A stretch of 64,000 bases of DNA from assembly GCA_013817245.1 (NCBI GenBank), contig JACDDA010000002.1, positions 218,252 to 282,251 of the forward strand, in the 5' to 3' direction. The position numbers and the translations under genes were made by a program. The stretch's first letter is position 1; each line of letters opens with the position of its first letter. Shown piece after piece: positions 25,719 to 34,931 of this stretch. The notes beneath the pieces were generated by a model. That model was not told the origin of the DNA, did not search any database, and was given only the letters and a program-made list of their open reading frames with translations. The DNA is from Gammaproteobacteria bacterium. Lineage in GTDB: Bacteria; Pseudomonadota; Gammaproteobacteria; HTCC5015.

Positions 25719-26843
25719 ATGTCTTTGCGTACACCTTTATACGACGCCCACGTTGTGGCCGGCGCTAAGCTGGTTGATTTTGCGGGTTGGGAAATGCCCA
25801 TCCATTACGGCTCACAGATGCACGAGCACCAATCCGTGCGCAGCGATGCGGGCGTGTTTGATGTGTCGCATATGACGGTAGTGGATGTTCGCGGCAGTGA
25901 AGCGCAAGATTTCCTGCGTTATTTATTAGCGAATGATGTCGCGAAATTAACTGCCAATCCAATTGAAGCAGGCAAAGCCTTGTACAGCTGCATGCTGAAT
26001 CAACAAGGCGGCGTGATTGATGATTTAATTGTTTATTACTGCGCGCCTGATTGGTATCGCGTAGTGGTTAATGCCGGCACGCGCGAAAAAGATTTGGCGT
26101 GGCTGCAAACACAGATTGCCCCGTTTGCGGCAGAGCTAACTGAGCGTACGGATTTAGCGATGTTAGCGATTCAAGGCCCTCACGCGATTCGTAAAACCTT
26201 GCCATTGTTGCCGACGCATTTACAAGATGCGGCGGCGAGCGTTGATCGTTTTCAAGCGGTGTTTGATGCAGAACATTTTATCGCGCGCACGGGTTACACC
26301 GGCGAAGACGGTTTTGAATGGATATTGCCAGCGGCGCAAGTAGAAAAAGTGTGGCAACAATTATTACAAGCGCAGATTGCGCCGATTGGTTTAGGTGCGC
26401 GTGACACCTTGCGTTTAGAAGCGGGCATGTGTTTGTACGGCAATGATTTAGATGAAACGGTTTCACCATTGGAATCAGGTTTAGCGTGGACAGTAGCGCT
26501 AGATGCATCGCGCGATTTTATCGGTCGCGCCGCATTAGAAAAACAACGTGCAGCAGGGTTGCAGCGTCGGTTAGTGGGTTTGGTATTAGAAACCAAAGGC
26601 GTGTTACGCGCGCATCAAACCGTCAGTGCGATCATCAATGGTGTAAACGTGAAAGGTGAAATCACCAGCGGCACTTTCTCGCCGACATTGCAGCAAGCAA
26701 TTGCGTTGGCGCGCATTGTATCCACAGAAACTTTAGCGCCGATTGAGATCGGTACGATATTTGAAGTGAATATTCGTGACAAATTATATCCCGCACGGGT
26801 AGTGAAATATCCTTTTGTGCGCGATGGCAAATCTTTAATTTAA
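25719..26843 (+). CDS. gcvT: Aminomethyltransferase (glycine cleavage T protein)
   Basis: GcvT releases ammonia from the aminomethyl group held on GcvH and passes the methylene group to tetrahydrofolate. The 374-residue protein starts RTPLYDAHVVAGAKLVDFAG and shows MPIHYGSQMHEH, the conserved VFDVSHMTVVDVRG with Asp, ARTGYTGEDGFEW and the C-terminal LYPARVVKYPFV. GGGAG lies just upstream of the ATG. It is first in gcvT-gcvH-gcvPA-gcvPB and lies 69 bases after the riboswitch. Confidence 0.97.
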   Translation: MSLRTPLYDAHVVAGAKLVDFAGWEMPIHYGSQMHEHQSVRSDAGVFDVSHMTVVDVRGSEAQDFLRYLLANDVAKLTANPIEAGKALYSCMLNQQGGVIDDLIVYYCAPDWYRVVVNAGTREKDLAWLQTQIAPFAAELTERTDLAMLAIQGPHAIRKTLPLLPTHLQDAAASVDRFQAVFDAEHFIARTGYTGEDGFEWILPAAQVEKVWQQLLQAQIAPIGLGARDTLRLEAGMCLYGNDLDETVSPLESGLAWTVALDASRDFIGRAALEKQRAAGLQRRLVGLVLETKGVLRAHQTVSAIINGVNVKGEITSGTFSPTLQQAIALARIVSTETLAPIEIGTIFEVNIRDKLYPARVVKYPFVRDGKSLI

Positions 26844-26882
26844 ATCTATTTTTTTAATTGTTTATTGGCAGGAGTATTAATC

Positions 26883-27269
26883 ATGAGTCAAACACCGAGC
26901 GAATTACGTTATGCAAAAACCCACGAGTGGTCGCGTGTTAATACCGATGGCACGATTACGGTTGGCATCACCGATCATGCGCAAGCCGCATTAGGCGATT
27001 TAGTTTTTGTTGAATTACCTGAAGTTGGCAAAAATGTTAAAGCTGGCGATGCCAGCTGCGTCGTTGAATCAGTAAAAGCCGCGTCTGATGTTTACAGTCC
27101 TGTCGCGGGTGAAGTGATTGCGGTGAACACAGCATTAAGTGAAGCGCCAGAATTAGTCAACGAAGCACCGTATGGTGATGGCTGGTTATTTAAAATCAAA
27201 CCAACTGATGCTGCGGCAGTAAATGGTTTGTTAGATGCTGCGGCTTATCAAGAATCTTTAAGCCACTAA
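26883..27269 (+). CDS. gcvH: Glycine cleavage system H protein
   Basis: GcvH carries the aminomethyl intermediate on lipoyl-lysine between the P, T and L proteins. The 128-residue protein has the lipoyl lysine at position 65 within [17 protein letters not shown], preceded by [10 protein letters not shown] and [19 protein letters not shown]. The ATG at 26883 has GGAG 8 bases upstream; an in-frame start at 26865 would cover this site. It is second in the gcv operon. Confidence 0.98.
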   Translation: MSQTPSELRYAKTHEWSRVNTDGTITVGITDHAQAALGDLVFVELPEVGKNVKAGDASCVVESVKAASDVYSPVAGEVIAVNTALSEAPELVNEAPYGDGWLFKIKPTDAAAVNGLLDAAAYQESLSH

Positions 27270-27308
27270 TTTTTTTAGTTCATTAATTTAAATTTTACGG
27301 AAATTTTT

Positions 27309-28664
27309 ATGCCTTTTATTCCTCATACGCCCGCCGAAGTAACCACCATGTTAGCGTCGGTGGGTGTAAAAAATATCGAAACCTTGTTCGATGAAATTCC
27401 AGCGGTGTTGCGTTGTGGTGAGTTAAATAATATTCCTGCTGCGTTAACCGAACAAGAAGTCACGCGTTTAATGCAAGCGCACGCAGTCGCCGATGGGTTG
27501 CCTATCTGTTTTTTAGGCGCTGGCGCGTATGAGCATCATATTCCCGCCGCAGTGTGGCAAATCACTACGCGCGGTGAATTTTATAGCGCGTATACACCGT
27601 ATCAACCCGAAGCCAGCCAAGGCACATTGCAATTGATTTATGAATATCAAAGCATGATGTGTAGCTTGACCGGTTTAGATGTATCAAATGCCTCGTTATA
27701 TGATGGTGGTTCAGCATTAGCCGAAGCGGTATTAATGGCCGTACGTGCGAATCGCAAAAGTCAAAGCCGTAAAATTTTAGTACCAACGACCGTAAATCCT
27801 TTGTATCGCAAAGCCACGCACGCGATTGTAAAAAATCAGCAAATTGAATTAGTGGATCTACCGTTTAATGCGCAGCAAGGTGTAGTGTCGACAGACACTT
27901 TAAAAGCGCATGAAGGCCAAGATTACGCCGCATTAGTGATTCAGCAACCTAATTTTTTTGGTTGTTTAGAAGATGTCGATGCGTTAACTGCATGGGCGCA
28001 TCAACAAGGCATGATAGTCATTGCAGTGTGCAACCCAATGACCTTAGCGGTGTTAACACCACCGGGACAATGGGCGCAGCACGGTGTTGATATTGCGTGT
28101 GGTGATGGCCAGCCTTTAGGTATTCCATTATCAAGTGGTGGACCGTATTACGGATATTTATGTTGCAAGTTGGAACATGTGCGCCAAATGCCCGGACGCA
28201 TTGTGGGTCGCACACAAGACATCGAAGGCCGCGAAGGTTTTGTGTTGACGCTGCAAGCACGTGAACAACATATTCGCCGTTCTAAAGCGACATCAAACAT
28301 TTGTACCAATCAAGGTTTGATGGTGACGGCATCAACTATTTTTATGTCCATCATGGGCCCGCAAGGTTTGCAACACGCCGCCGCTGCAAGTCATGCTAAT
28401 ACGCGTTATTTAGCAGCAGAGCTTGCGAAATTAAAAGGCATCCAACAAGTTTTTAGTGCGTCGTATTTTCATGAAGTCGTATTGCGTTTAAATAAACCCG
28501 TTAAAGCAGTGCTCGCAGAACTTGCGCAGCATAATATTATTGGTGGTTATGATCTTGGCGCAGACTATCCAGAATTAGAAAATTGTTTATTGTTGTGCGT
28601 GACCGAAACGCGCAGCGTCGCTGACATGCAGCAGTATGTCGCGTTGATACAAAAATTAATTTAA
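27309..28664 (+). CDS. gcvPA: Glycine dehydrogenase (decarboxylating) subunit 1
   Basis: This is the N-terminal half of the P protein, which decarboxylates glycine with PLP. The 451-residue subunit starts [18 protein letters not shown] and includes [49 protein letters not shown], and [10 protein letters not shown]. It lacks the PLP lysine, which lies in subunit 2. Split P protein occurs in Legionella, Coxiella, Xanthomonas-related and many Gram-positive genomes, while Escherichia has one long chain. The gcvPB start follows 14 bases later. Confidence 0.96.
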   Translation: MPFIPHTPAEVTTMLASVGVKNIETLFDEIPAVLRCGELNNIPAALTEQEVTRLMQAHAVADGLPICFLGAGAYEHHIPAAVWQITTRGEFYSAYTPYQPEASQGTLQLIYEYQSMMCSLTGLDVSNASLYDGGSALAEAVLMAVRANRKSQSRKILVPTTVNPLYRKATHAIVKNQQIELVDLPFNAQQGVVSTDTLKAHEGQDYAALVIQQPNFFGCLEDVDALTAWAHQQGMIVIAVCNPMTLAVLTPPGQWAQHGVDIACGDGQPLGIPLSSGGPYYGYLCCKLEHVRQMPGRIVGRTQDIEGREGFVLTLQAREQHIRRSKATSNICTNQGLMVTASTIFMSIMGPQGLQHAAAASHANTRYLAAELAKLKGIQQVFSASYFHEVVLRLNKPVKAVLAELAQHNIIGGYDLGADYPELENCLLLCVTETRSVADMQQYVALIQKLI

Positions 28665-28678
28665 AGGCGAATGATGTC

Positions 28679-30142
28679 ATGTTGATATTTGAACAAAGCG
28701 TTAGCGGTCGTTGCACGACTAGCCAATTTCCGGCGATTGATGCGCAACAAGCATTAGCTGATATTCCTGCACAGTGGCGTCGTCAAGATAAACCCGTGTT
28801 GCCAGAAGTATCAGAGTTACAAGCGGTGCGGCACTACACACGGTTATCGCGCAAAAATTTTTCCATCGATACAGAATTTTATCCATTGGGTTCGTGCACG
28901 ATGAAATACAACCCACGCGCGTGTAATAGTTTGGCGATGTTGCCAGGTTTATTAAATCGTCACCCACTTGCGCCCGATACACATAGCCAAGGTTTTTTGG
29001 CCATCATGTTCGACTTGCAAGAAATCTTAAAAGAAGTAACCGGCATGCGCGGTGTATCGTTAACACCGATGGCGGGTGCGCAAGGTGAATTTGCCGGCGT
29101 TGCAATGATTCGTGCGTATCACGATGCGCGTGGTGATCATGCGCGTGATGAAATTTTAGTGCCCGATGCCGCGCATGGTACTAATCCAGCGACTGCGATT
29201 ATGTGCGGTTATAAAGTTCGCGAAATTCCTACCAATGCAGAAGGTGACGTGGATTTGCCTGCATTGCGTGCCGCGATTGGTCCACAAACCGCCGGCATCA
29301 TGTTAACCAATCCTTCTACGCTGGGCGTGTTCGAACGCAACATCAAAGAGATTGCCGACATTGTGCATACCGCAGGTGGATTGTTGTATTACGACGGCGC
29401 GAATTTAAATGCCATTCTTGGCAAAGTGCGTCCCGGCGATATGGGTTTTGATGTGATTCATATGAATTTGCACAAAACTTTTTCTACACCGCATGGCGGT
29501 GGTGGCCCAGGGTCGGGTGCTGTAGGTGTATCTGAACGTTTGTTATCTTTTTTGCCGGTGCCGTTGGTGGCGCAAGAAGGCGCAACTTATCGTTGGTTAA
29601 ATGAACAAGATCGTCCGCAAAGTATTGGACGTTTATCTGCCTTTGCAGGCAATGCAGGTGTATTGTTACGCGCTTACGTTTATATTCGTTTGCTGGGTCG
29701 GCAGGGCATGCCGCGAGTAGCGGAATACGCTACGTTAAATGCTAATTACTTAATGGCGGAATTAGCCAAACGTGGTTTTGATTTAGCGTTTCCAAAACGG
29801 CGCGCCAGTCACGAATTTATTGTAACGGTAAAACAACAAGCAAAAAATCTAGGTGTAAATGCGCTCGGCTTTGCCAAGCGTTTATTAGACAAAGGGTTTC
29901 ACGCGCCGACGGTTTATTTTCCGTTGTTGGTGCCAGAATGTTTGTTAATAGAACCAACCGAAACTGAAGCTAAAGAAGACATTGATCGTTTTATTGCGGC
30001 GATGGCAGAAATTTTACAGGAAGCAGAACACACGCCCGATTTAGTAAACGGCGCGCCGCATACCTTACCGGTGCGGAAGCTGGATGAAGTTAGAGCGGCG
30101 AAGCAATTAGATTTGCGTTGGCGCGCGCAGCCACTGCAATAA
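28679..30142 (+). CDS. gcvPB: Glycine dehydrogenase (decarboxylating) subunit 2
   Basis: This is the catalytic C-terminal half of the split P protein. The PLP lysine is Lys266 in [20 protein letters not shown]. Other motifs are [27 protein letters not shown], and [12 protein letters not shown]. At 487 residues it has the usual length. With gcvPA it forms the heterotetramer that hands CO2 and the aminomethyl group to GcvH. It ends the gcv operon; a diguanylate cyclase gene follows after 68 bases. Confidence 0.97.
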   Translation: MLIFEQSVSGRCTTSQFPAIDAQQALADIPAQWRRQDKPVLPEVSELQAVRHYTRLSRKNFSIDTEFYPLGSCTMKYNPRACNSLAMLPGLLNRHPLAPDTHSQGFLAIMFDLQEILKEVTGMRGVSLTPMAGAQGEFAGVAMIRAYHDARGDHARDEILVPDAAHGTNPATAIMCGYKVREIPTNAEGDVDLPALRAAIGPQTAGIMLTNPSTLGVFERNIKEIADIVHTAGGLLYYDGANLNAILGKVRPGDMGFDVIHMNLHKTFSTPHGGGGPGSGAVGVSERLLSFLPVPLVAQEGATYRWLNEQDRPQSIGRLSAFAGNAGVLLRAYVYIRLLGRQGMPRVAEYATLNANYLMAELAKRGFDLAFPKRRASHEFIVTVKQQAKNLGVNALGFAKRLLDKGFHAPTVYFPLLVPECLLIEPTETEAKEDIDRFIAAMAEILQEAEHTPDLVNGAPHTLPVRKLDEVRAAKQLDLRWRAQPLQ

Positions 30143-30210
30143 TGATGTGAATAAAAACGCGCAGTAGTAATTAATCAGATTATTTATTGAGCTAACAAAA
30201 AGGAACGACT

Positions 30211-31401
30211 ATGCGTGCAGCAATATCCACAACGCAAGCCGATGGCATGAAAGCCGCATTGCTCAGTGAGCAAATTAAATTATTGATCGCGCAATCACCC
30301 ACCAGCATTGCGATGAATTTTTTGCTGGTGAGTTTTGTAGTCATTATTTTTAGCGACAGCTTGCCGCCGTTATTTGCTTTAGGTTGGTGGTTTATGCAGG
30401 CGTTGTTATTCGCCGTGCATTACGGCACCTACATCGCCTTTCGTCGAATGAGTCCAGTAAAGATTAATTACGCGCGTTGGCATCGATTATTATTAGTAGG
30501 CGCCGTAATTGGCGGCTTGTCTTGGGGTTTAGGTGTGACGTACATCATTGATGTCACGCTGCAAGAAACCCATATCTTTCTTATCATCTTGCTTATCTCT
30601 TTAGCGTCTGCGGGCATTACTTTAGCGGTGCGCTTGGAAATGTATTATTTATTTCAAATATCCGTTTTGCTACCCGCAATCATTTGGCTGCTTAGCCATC
30701 AAAATATCACCAATATAATATTAGGTGTGTTCTTGATGATTTATACCGTAGCCATGTGGTTGTTTGCTTATCAAATGCATCGCACGTTGACACGTTCGTT
30801 TCGTTTGCAGCTAGAAAATCAAGGCTTAGCCAATTCTTTACGACATTCGAATGCACGCTTACAAGTGTTGAATGAAGAACTAACGCAGCTATCGGCAACC
30901 GATAGTTTAACCGGCGTTGCTAACCGCCGTTACTTTGAAGAAAGATTAGCGTATGAATTCTCACGCGCAATGCGCGATCACACGCCATTATCGGTAATGA
31001 TGATTGATGCCGATTATTTTAAAAATTATAACGACAGTCTTGGCCATGTCGCCGGCGATGAATGTTTGCAGCGTTTAGCTTTATGCGTACGCGATTCCTT
31101 AAAACGTCCGGCCGATTTAGTCGCACGTTATGGCGGCGAAGAATTTGTCGTCATGTTGCCGAACACCGACGCGCAAGGTGCGCATCGTTTAGCAGAAGAA
31201 ATTCGTACGCATTTAAAAGAGATGAAAATGCCGCATCCTGATTCACCACTAAATGGTCTGGTCACCATGAGCTTTGGTATTTGTGGCGTCATGCCAAAAG
31301 AAAATACCAGCAAAGAAACACTTATTAAACGCGCCGATGAAGCTTTGTACATGGCAAAAGCCGCAGGCCGTGATCGCGTGCAAAAACTGGAATACATTTA
31401 A
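30211..31401 (+). CDS. Membrane-bound diguanylate cyclase (GGDEF)
   Basis: This protein should make cyclic di-GMP from two GTP. The N-terminal half (about residues 25-190) has five or six hydrophobic helices and no familiar sensor domain. A short coiled coil (LENQGLANSLRHSNARLQVL) leads to the GGDEF domain, which starts DSLTGVANRRYFEERLAYEF. The active site is GGEEF within RYGGEEFVVMLP, a working variant of GGDEF. The inhibitory I-site RPAD lies five residues upstream, so product feedback is likely. The gene stands just downstream of the gcv operon without a visible functional tie. Confidence 0.93.
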   Translation: MRAAISTTQADGMKAALLSEQIKLLIAQSPTSIAMNFLLVSFVVIIFSDSLPPLFALGWWFMQALLFAVHYGTYIAFRRMSPVKINYARWHRLLLVGAVIGGLSWGLGVTYIIDVTLQETHIFLIILLISLASAGITLAVRLEMYYLFQISVLLPAIIWLLSHQNITNIILGVFLMIYTVAMWLFAYQMHRTLTRSFRLQLENQGLANSLRHSNARLQVLNEELTQLSATDSLTGVANRRYFEERLAYEFSRAMRDHTPLSVMMIDADYFKNYNDSLGHVAGDECLQRLALCVRDSLKRPADLVARYGGEEFVVMLPNTDAQGAHRLAEEIRTHLKEMKMPHPDSPLNGLVTMSFGICGVMPKENTSKETLIKRADEALYMAKAAGRDRVQKLEYI

Positions 31402-31429
31402 AAATATCGACAGCGATGAGGTTGCGAAT

Positions 31430-31948
31430 ATGTTAATAATAAAACGCATGTTAGTAGTAGGATTGGCGCTAAGTTTGTTAAACGCGTGTTCTGGCGAACC
31501 GCCAAAAAACATCGGTGTACGTGATGGTTTGTTAGCAGCATGTCCCGATACACCGAATTGCGTGCAAAGTCAGACTAAAGAATTGCCTAGCTACATCGAG
31601 CCTTTAGTTGTTGCTGTCAATGCTGATATTAATATAGCGGGCGCAGATACAGCAGTTGCTGATGCGACTGCAGGCGCGGCTGCGATTACGCAAATAGCTA
31701 GCATCATTAACAGCTTGCCACGCACTAAAATTATTAATCAAACGGAACATTATTTACGCGCGGAATTCACCTCGCGCTTAATGCGGTATGTAGATGACGT
31801 AGAATTTTATTTCGATGCAAAAAAAGGTGTATTGCAAGTACGTTCAGCATCGCGCATGGGGCATTCCGACATGGGCGTAAATCGTGAACGCATTGAACAC
31901 ATTCGCGATTTATACAAAGCTAAAATTGAATCATATACACAAAAATGA
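31430..31948 (+). CDS. Lipoprotein with DUF1499 domain
   Basis: The 172-residue product has a lipoprotein signal with the lipobox LLNAC, so it should be anchored by Cys21 or so in a membrane facing the periplasm. The rest belongs to DUF1499, with CPDTPNCVQSQ near the start, the paired-cysteine loop, and the conserved VDDVEFYFDAKKGVLQVRSASRMG ending as VNRERIEHIR. The function of the family is unknown. The ATG at 31430 is chosen because the signal begins there. It lies 28 bases after the diguanylate cyclase. Confidence 0.87.
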   Translation: MLIIKRMLVVGLALSLLNACSGEPPKNIGVRDGLLAACPDTPNCVQSQTKELPSYIEPLVVAVNADINIAGADTAVADATAGAAAITQIASIINSLPRTKIINQTEHYLRAEFTSRLMRYVDDVEFYFDAKKGVLQVRSASRMGHSDMGVNRERIEHIRDLYKAKIESYTQK

Positions 31949-31999
31949 TTTTTTGCAGGCGTGCGTTAACTTTAATTCACTAAACCCCACTTAATTGGG

Positions 32000-32272
32000 T
32001 TAGGCGCGCCACAAAGTCCAACATCCCACCATAATAAAACCAACACCCGCCAAATAACGTAAATAACGCTCAGGCACATACGCGCTGACCCACTGCCCAG
32101 CGATGACACCAATTGCAGCCGCTAATATTAATGCGGTAGCAGATGCACCAAACACCACCCATTTGCTAACGGTTTTGTCGGATGCGTATAACATCGTAGC
32201 TAGTTGAGTTTTGTCGCCGATTTCTGCAATAAACACCGTTGCAAAAATTGTTATAAACGTGCGCCAGTCCAT
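32000..32272 (-). CDS. GDT1/TMEM165 family cation transporter (half-size)
   Basis: The family (UPF0016) moves manganese or calcium ions across membranes. The 90-residue protein carries one copy of the signature ATVFIAEIGDKTQLATMLYA and about three membrane helices, ending in a small VGFIMVGCWTLW helix. Most members have two such copies, about 190 residues; single-copy forms work as dimers. No second copy is seen in the flanks, so this is a half-size gene rather than a fragment. Confidence 0.88.
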   Translation of the reverse strand: MDWRTFITIFATVFIAEIGDKTQLATMLYASDKTVSKWVVFGASATALILAAAIGVIAGQWVSAYVPERYLRYLAGVGFIMVGCWTLWRA

Positions 32273-32365
32273 ATATATTCCTTGTGTAATTTAAATCTAA
32301 AAAATATCTTAGATTATCGATCGTTCATTATGAACGAGACGTTGCTCGAAGCAAAAAATAAAAAA

Positions 32366-32433
32366 TAGCCTGGATAAAGCCGAATATATTCGGCGGAGCG
32401 TGGTTGTCGCCGCCTTGGCGGTTTACAACCACG
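32366..32433. repeat. REP-like hairpin copy 2 and adjoining hairpin
   Basis: A second copy of the TAGCCTGGAT repeat lies at 32366-32397, with the perfect 16-bp palindrome GCCGAATATATTCGGC (32379-32394). It is followed at once by a hairpin with arms CGTGGTTGT and ACAACCACG and an inner CCGCC-TT-GGCGG stem (32399-32433). The first codons of the RHS reading frame fall inside this repeat. Confidence 0.7.
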
Positions 32434-33590
32434 GCCTACCCCTTGCGGGTGCAATCCGTGAAGGCTTTTTGTGTGAGCATCCGATTACCAATGGCCAAGG
32501 CGGTTACGGCAGTCAGCAATTCGGCTACGACAGCGTCGGCAATCGTTTATCGCTGGTTAACAACAGCCAAACTCAAAACTATCAATACCCAAGCACTACG
32601 CATCGCTTAAGCAGCATCACCGGTAATCAAGCAACGAGTCTTACCTATGATGCGAATGGCAACACCTTAACTAAAAGCGGCATGACGTTTACCTACGATG
32701 CACGTAATCGCCTCGTCAGCGCCATTAACGGCAGCAACAATGCTAGCTACAATTATCTGGCCACTGGCGCACGTTCTACCAAAGTGTTGAATGGCACAAC
32801 CAATATTTATCATTACGATTTAAACGGAAAACTCATCGCTGAAACGAATGCCACAGGCCAAACGTTACGCGAATATGTTTATCTTGATAATCAACCATTG
32901 GCGTTAATCAATGCGAGCAATAGTGCGATCTATTACTACCATACTGATCAATTAAGTACACCGCAGAAATTAACTAATCAAACCCAAGCGATTGCATGGG
33001 ATGCGAGTTATGAGCCGTTTGGCAAAACCAATGTAGCCGTACAACAAGTCACGCAAAACCTGCGTTTTCCCGGACAGTATTTTGACAGTGAGACCAACTT
33101 ACACTACAACCACTTTCGAGATTATGATCCATCAATCGGACGATATATTGAGAGTGATCCGATTGGATTACGAGGTGGGGTGAATACATATGGATATGCG
33201 TTACAAAACCCAGGACGTTACAAGGATATTTTTGGCTTAGAAACATATCAATGCACTCGGCCTTTAAACGTTCTTCCTATTAGCATAGGACTTCTACACC
33301 ATCAATATATTTGTGTAGGAAATGAAAAAGAGGGTTATACCTGTGGAGGATTAGGTCCTACTGGAGACATTAATGGTAGTCCTGGCCAAATAGAACCAGA
33401 CAAATATAAACCAGACAACTGTAAAAAAACTCAGGACAAGGACGATTGCATAGAAAGCTGTATTAAGAAAAAACTGAGTGAACCACCACCATATTATGAT
33501 ATTCGATTAAACAATGGAGCAAATTGTCAAACCTATGCGCCTAATACAGAAACTGAATGCGTTATGATATGTGCTATGAAAAAACCATGA
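32400..33590 (+). CDS. RHS-repeat core with toxin-like tip (5'-truncated)
   Basis: From about residue 40 the protein has YD-type RHS repeats (FGYDSVGNRLSLVNN, LTYDANGNTLTK, FTYDARNRLVSAI). It then holds the RHS core end: YYYHTDQLSTPQKLTNQ, YEPFG, NLRFPGQYFDSETNLHYNHF, DYDPSIGRYIESDPIGL and NTYGYALQNPG. Complete RHS proteins are over 1,000 residues, so the front is missing. The GTG at 32400 and the first 30 codons fall in a repeat and are probably not genuine. After DIFGLE comes a unique cysteine-rich tip (about residues 281-396) with HHQYIC and NCQTYA. This His-then-NC order resembles permuted papain-like (NlpC/LRAT-type) enzymes; that is an inference. A membrane protein overlaps its stop as ATGA. 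Confidence 0.75.
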   Translation: MVVAALAVYNHGLPLAGAIREGFLCEHPITNGQGGYGSQQFGYDSVGNRLSLVNNSQTQNYQYPSTTHRLSSITGNQATSLTYDANGNTLTKSGMTFTYDARNRLVSAINGSNNASYNYLATGARSTKVLNGTTNIYHYDLNGKLIAETNATGQTLREYVYLDNQPLALINASNSAIYYYHTDQLSTPQKLTNQTQAIAWDASYEPFGKTNVAVQQVTQNLRFPGQYFDSETNLHYNHFRDYDPSIGRYIESDPIGLRGGVNTYGYALQNPGRYKDIFGLETYQCTRPLNVLPISIGLLHHQYICVGNEKEGYTCGGLGPTGDINGSPGQIEPDKYKPDNCKKTQDKDDCIESCIKKKLSEPPPYYDIRLNNGANCQTYAPNTETECVMICAMKKP

Positions 33591-33907
33591 GTTTTAAGTT
33601 AAAGTTATTAGCATTTATTTGGTTGATTATTAGTATTCCACTGAGTATTGGCCAATCCTCGGGTGGTGATACTGCGGTTTTGTCGTTTTGGTTGGCTTTA
33701 GTGTGGCATGCACCATTTAGTATTATTTGGAGTTTTTATGTGGAGTCTTATATTTCAGATATGTTCCCATTATTGCGCTCGCTACGCATTTTTGATGTTT
33801 TTGGAGATATCTTAATAATTAGTGGATCATTTATGTTTTGGTTTGTCTGGATTCCCAAGGTGCGAAATTTTTTGTATAGAATGAAAGAAAAATATTTAAG
33901 TGATTAG
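33587..33907 (+). CDS. Small membrane protein, candidate immunity protein
   Basis: The 106-residue product has three likely membrane helices (FIWLIISIPLSIG, FWLALVWHAPFSIIWSFY, ILIISGSFMFWFVWI). I do not recognise a family. The start overlaps the RHS stop as ATGA, the arrangement usual for toxin and immunity pairs, and its base composition is more AT-rich than the RHS core. An inner-membrane immunity protein would fit a toxin acting in the periplasm or at the membrane. This role is inferred from position only. Confidence 0.6.
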   Translation: MSFKLKLLAFIWLIISIPLSIGQSSGGDTAVLSFWLALVWHAPFSIIWSFYVESYISDMFPLLRSLRIFDVFGDILIISGSFMFWFVWIPKVRNFLYRMKEKYLSD

Positions 33908-33926
33908 AGCGGAAATAAGGGGGCGC

Positions 33927-33980
33927 CTTGAATTCAAGCGAATCAAGGGGTAGCGAATCAAGGGGTCAGACTCCTTGATT
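33927..33980. repeat. Left flank repeats of the REP transposase unit
   Basis: The palindrome CTTGAATTCAAG (33927-33938) is followed by AATCAAGGGG (33941-33950). The full repeat at 33956-33980 is itself nearly palindromic, with AATCAAGGGGT and ACTCCTTGATT arms. Bases 33957-33979 are an exact inverted copy of 34745-34767. Confidence 0.85.
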
Positions 33981-34767
33981 CTAAAGTGCTCTCACTGCTA
34001 AAGTGCCTGCCATTGACTGAATGAGCAGAGAACTACACACCATGCCCCGCCTCCCGCGTTTTGTGATTCCCGGCCAACCGCAACACATCATTCAGCGCGG
34101 CAATGATCGCCAAGATATCTTTCGATCCAACGATGACTATTCCTTTTACCTAGAAAAGCTGGGTGAAGCGGCTGATAAACATCGTTGTGATATCCATGCC
34201 TATGTACTGATGACGAATCATGTGCATTTATTAATGACGCCGCATGAAGAAAACAGCATTAGCAAAGTCATGCAATCTGTTGGGCGATATTACGTACAGT
34301 ATTTTAACCATAGCTATAAACGCACCGGCACTTTGTGGGAAGGGCGTTACAAAGCAGCTTTAATAGACAGTGAACAATACTTATTAACCTGTATGCGTTA
34401 TATAGAACTTAATCCCGTCAGAGCACGAGACATGGTCAAACACCCAGCGGATTATCCCTGGTCAAGTTATCGGCATAATGCCTTGGGCGAAGCTAATCCT
34501 CTGATCGCCGCACACAAAGAATACAAACGATTAGGTAAAGACCAACTTGAACGCCAAGCCGCCTATCGCCAACTGTTTCGTACCCGTATCGCGGAGCAAA
34601 CGTTAGAGGCCGTAAGAGATGCAACCAACAAAGCATGGGTGTTAGGCAGTGATCGTTTTAAACGGCGGATGGAAAAACAACTGGATAGAGCGGTAGAATC
34701 AGCAGGCCATGGCGGGGATCGGAAATCGATGGCTTACCTTAAAGATCAAGGAGTCTGACCCCTTGAT
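33957..34767 (+). mobile_element. REP-associated transposase unit with 23-bp inverted ends
   Basis: An 811-bp unit consists of one REP-type tyrosine transposase gene between perfect 23-bp inverted repeats (33957-33979, 34745-34767). The right repeat overlaps the last codons and stop of the transposase. A further partial copy (TGACCCCTTGATACT) lies at 34774-34788. Elements of this kind seldom move themselves but are thought to spread REP sequences. Confidence 0.8.
34042..34758 (+). CDS. REP-associated tyrosine transposase (RAYT, Y1 family)
   Basis: The 238-residue protein belongs to the IS200/IS605-like Y1 nucleases linked to REP sequences. The N-terminus PRLPRFVIPGQPQHIIQRGN is typical. The metal-binding HUH motif is His-Val-His in TNHVHLLMTP. 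The catalytic Tyr is in the helix SVGRYYVQYFNHSYKRTG, followed by LWEGRYKAALIDSEQYLLTC, YIELNPVRA and YPWSSYRHNALG. It nicks single-stranded DNA by a phosphotyrosine link. I start at 34042, where the family N-terminus begins; an in-frame ATG lies at 34021. The gene ends inside its own right repeat. Confidence 0.93.
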   Translation: MPRLPRFVIPGQPQHIIQRGNDRQDIFRSNDDYSFYLEKLGEAADKHRCDIHAYVLMTNHVHLLMTPHEENSISKVMQSVGRYYVQYFNHSYKRTGTLWEGRYKAALIDSEQYLLTCMRYIELNPVRARDMVKHPADYPWSSYRHNALGEANPLIAAHKEYKRLGKDQLERQAAYRQLFRTRIAEQTLEAVRDATNKAWVLGSDRFKRRMEKQLDRAVESAGHGGDRKSMAYLKDQGV

Positions 34768-34788
34768 ACTATGTGACCCCTTGATACT
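34745..34788. repeat. Right flank repeats of the REP transposase unit
   Basis: The inverted copy of the left repeat ends at 34767, followed by ACTATG and a partial second copy at 34774-34788. The reading frame of a possible toxin remnant begins in this partial copy. Confidence 0.8.
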
Positions 34789-34928
34789 ATGAAATTGTTG
34801 GGCATGCTATACCACAACTTCTAGATGATGAGATGCATACAAATTCTGTCGAACTTGAGAATATAGTGAATCGAGAAAATGGCACACAAGAAAGAAAGGG
34901 GCACGCGCACACAACGCGCGATTATTAA
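34785..34928 (+). pseudogene. Possible C-terminal remnant of a second toxin
   Basis: Directly after the right REP copy one frame stays open for 47 codons and reads as an ordinary hydrophilic protein end (HAIPQLLDDEMHTNSVELE and NIVNRENGTQERKGHAHTTR), with no start codon of its own. The stop TAA at 34926-34928 is 3 bases before the ATG of the next gene. I read it as the tail of a polymorphic toxin whose front was lost when repeats or the transposase unit entered. An open frame of this length is not rare by chance, so the call is tentative. Confidence 0.35.
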
Positions 34929-34931
34929 AAT

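Noticed and set aside
25332-25875. Two plus-strand frames across the glycine riboswitch
   Set aside because: They run over the aptamers and into gcvT in the wrong frame.
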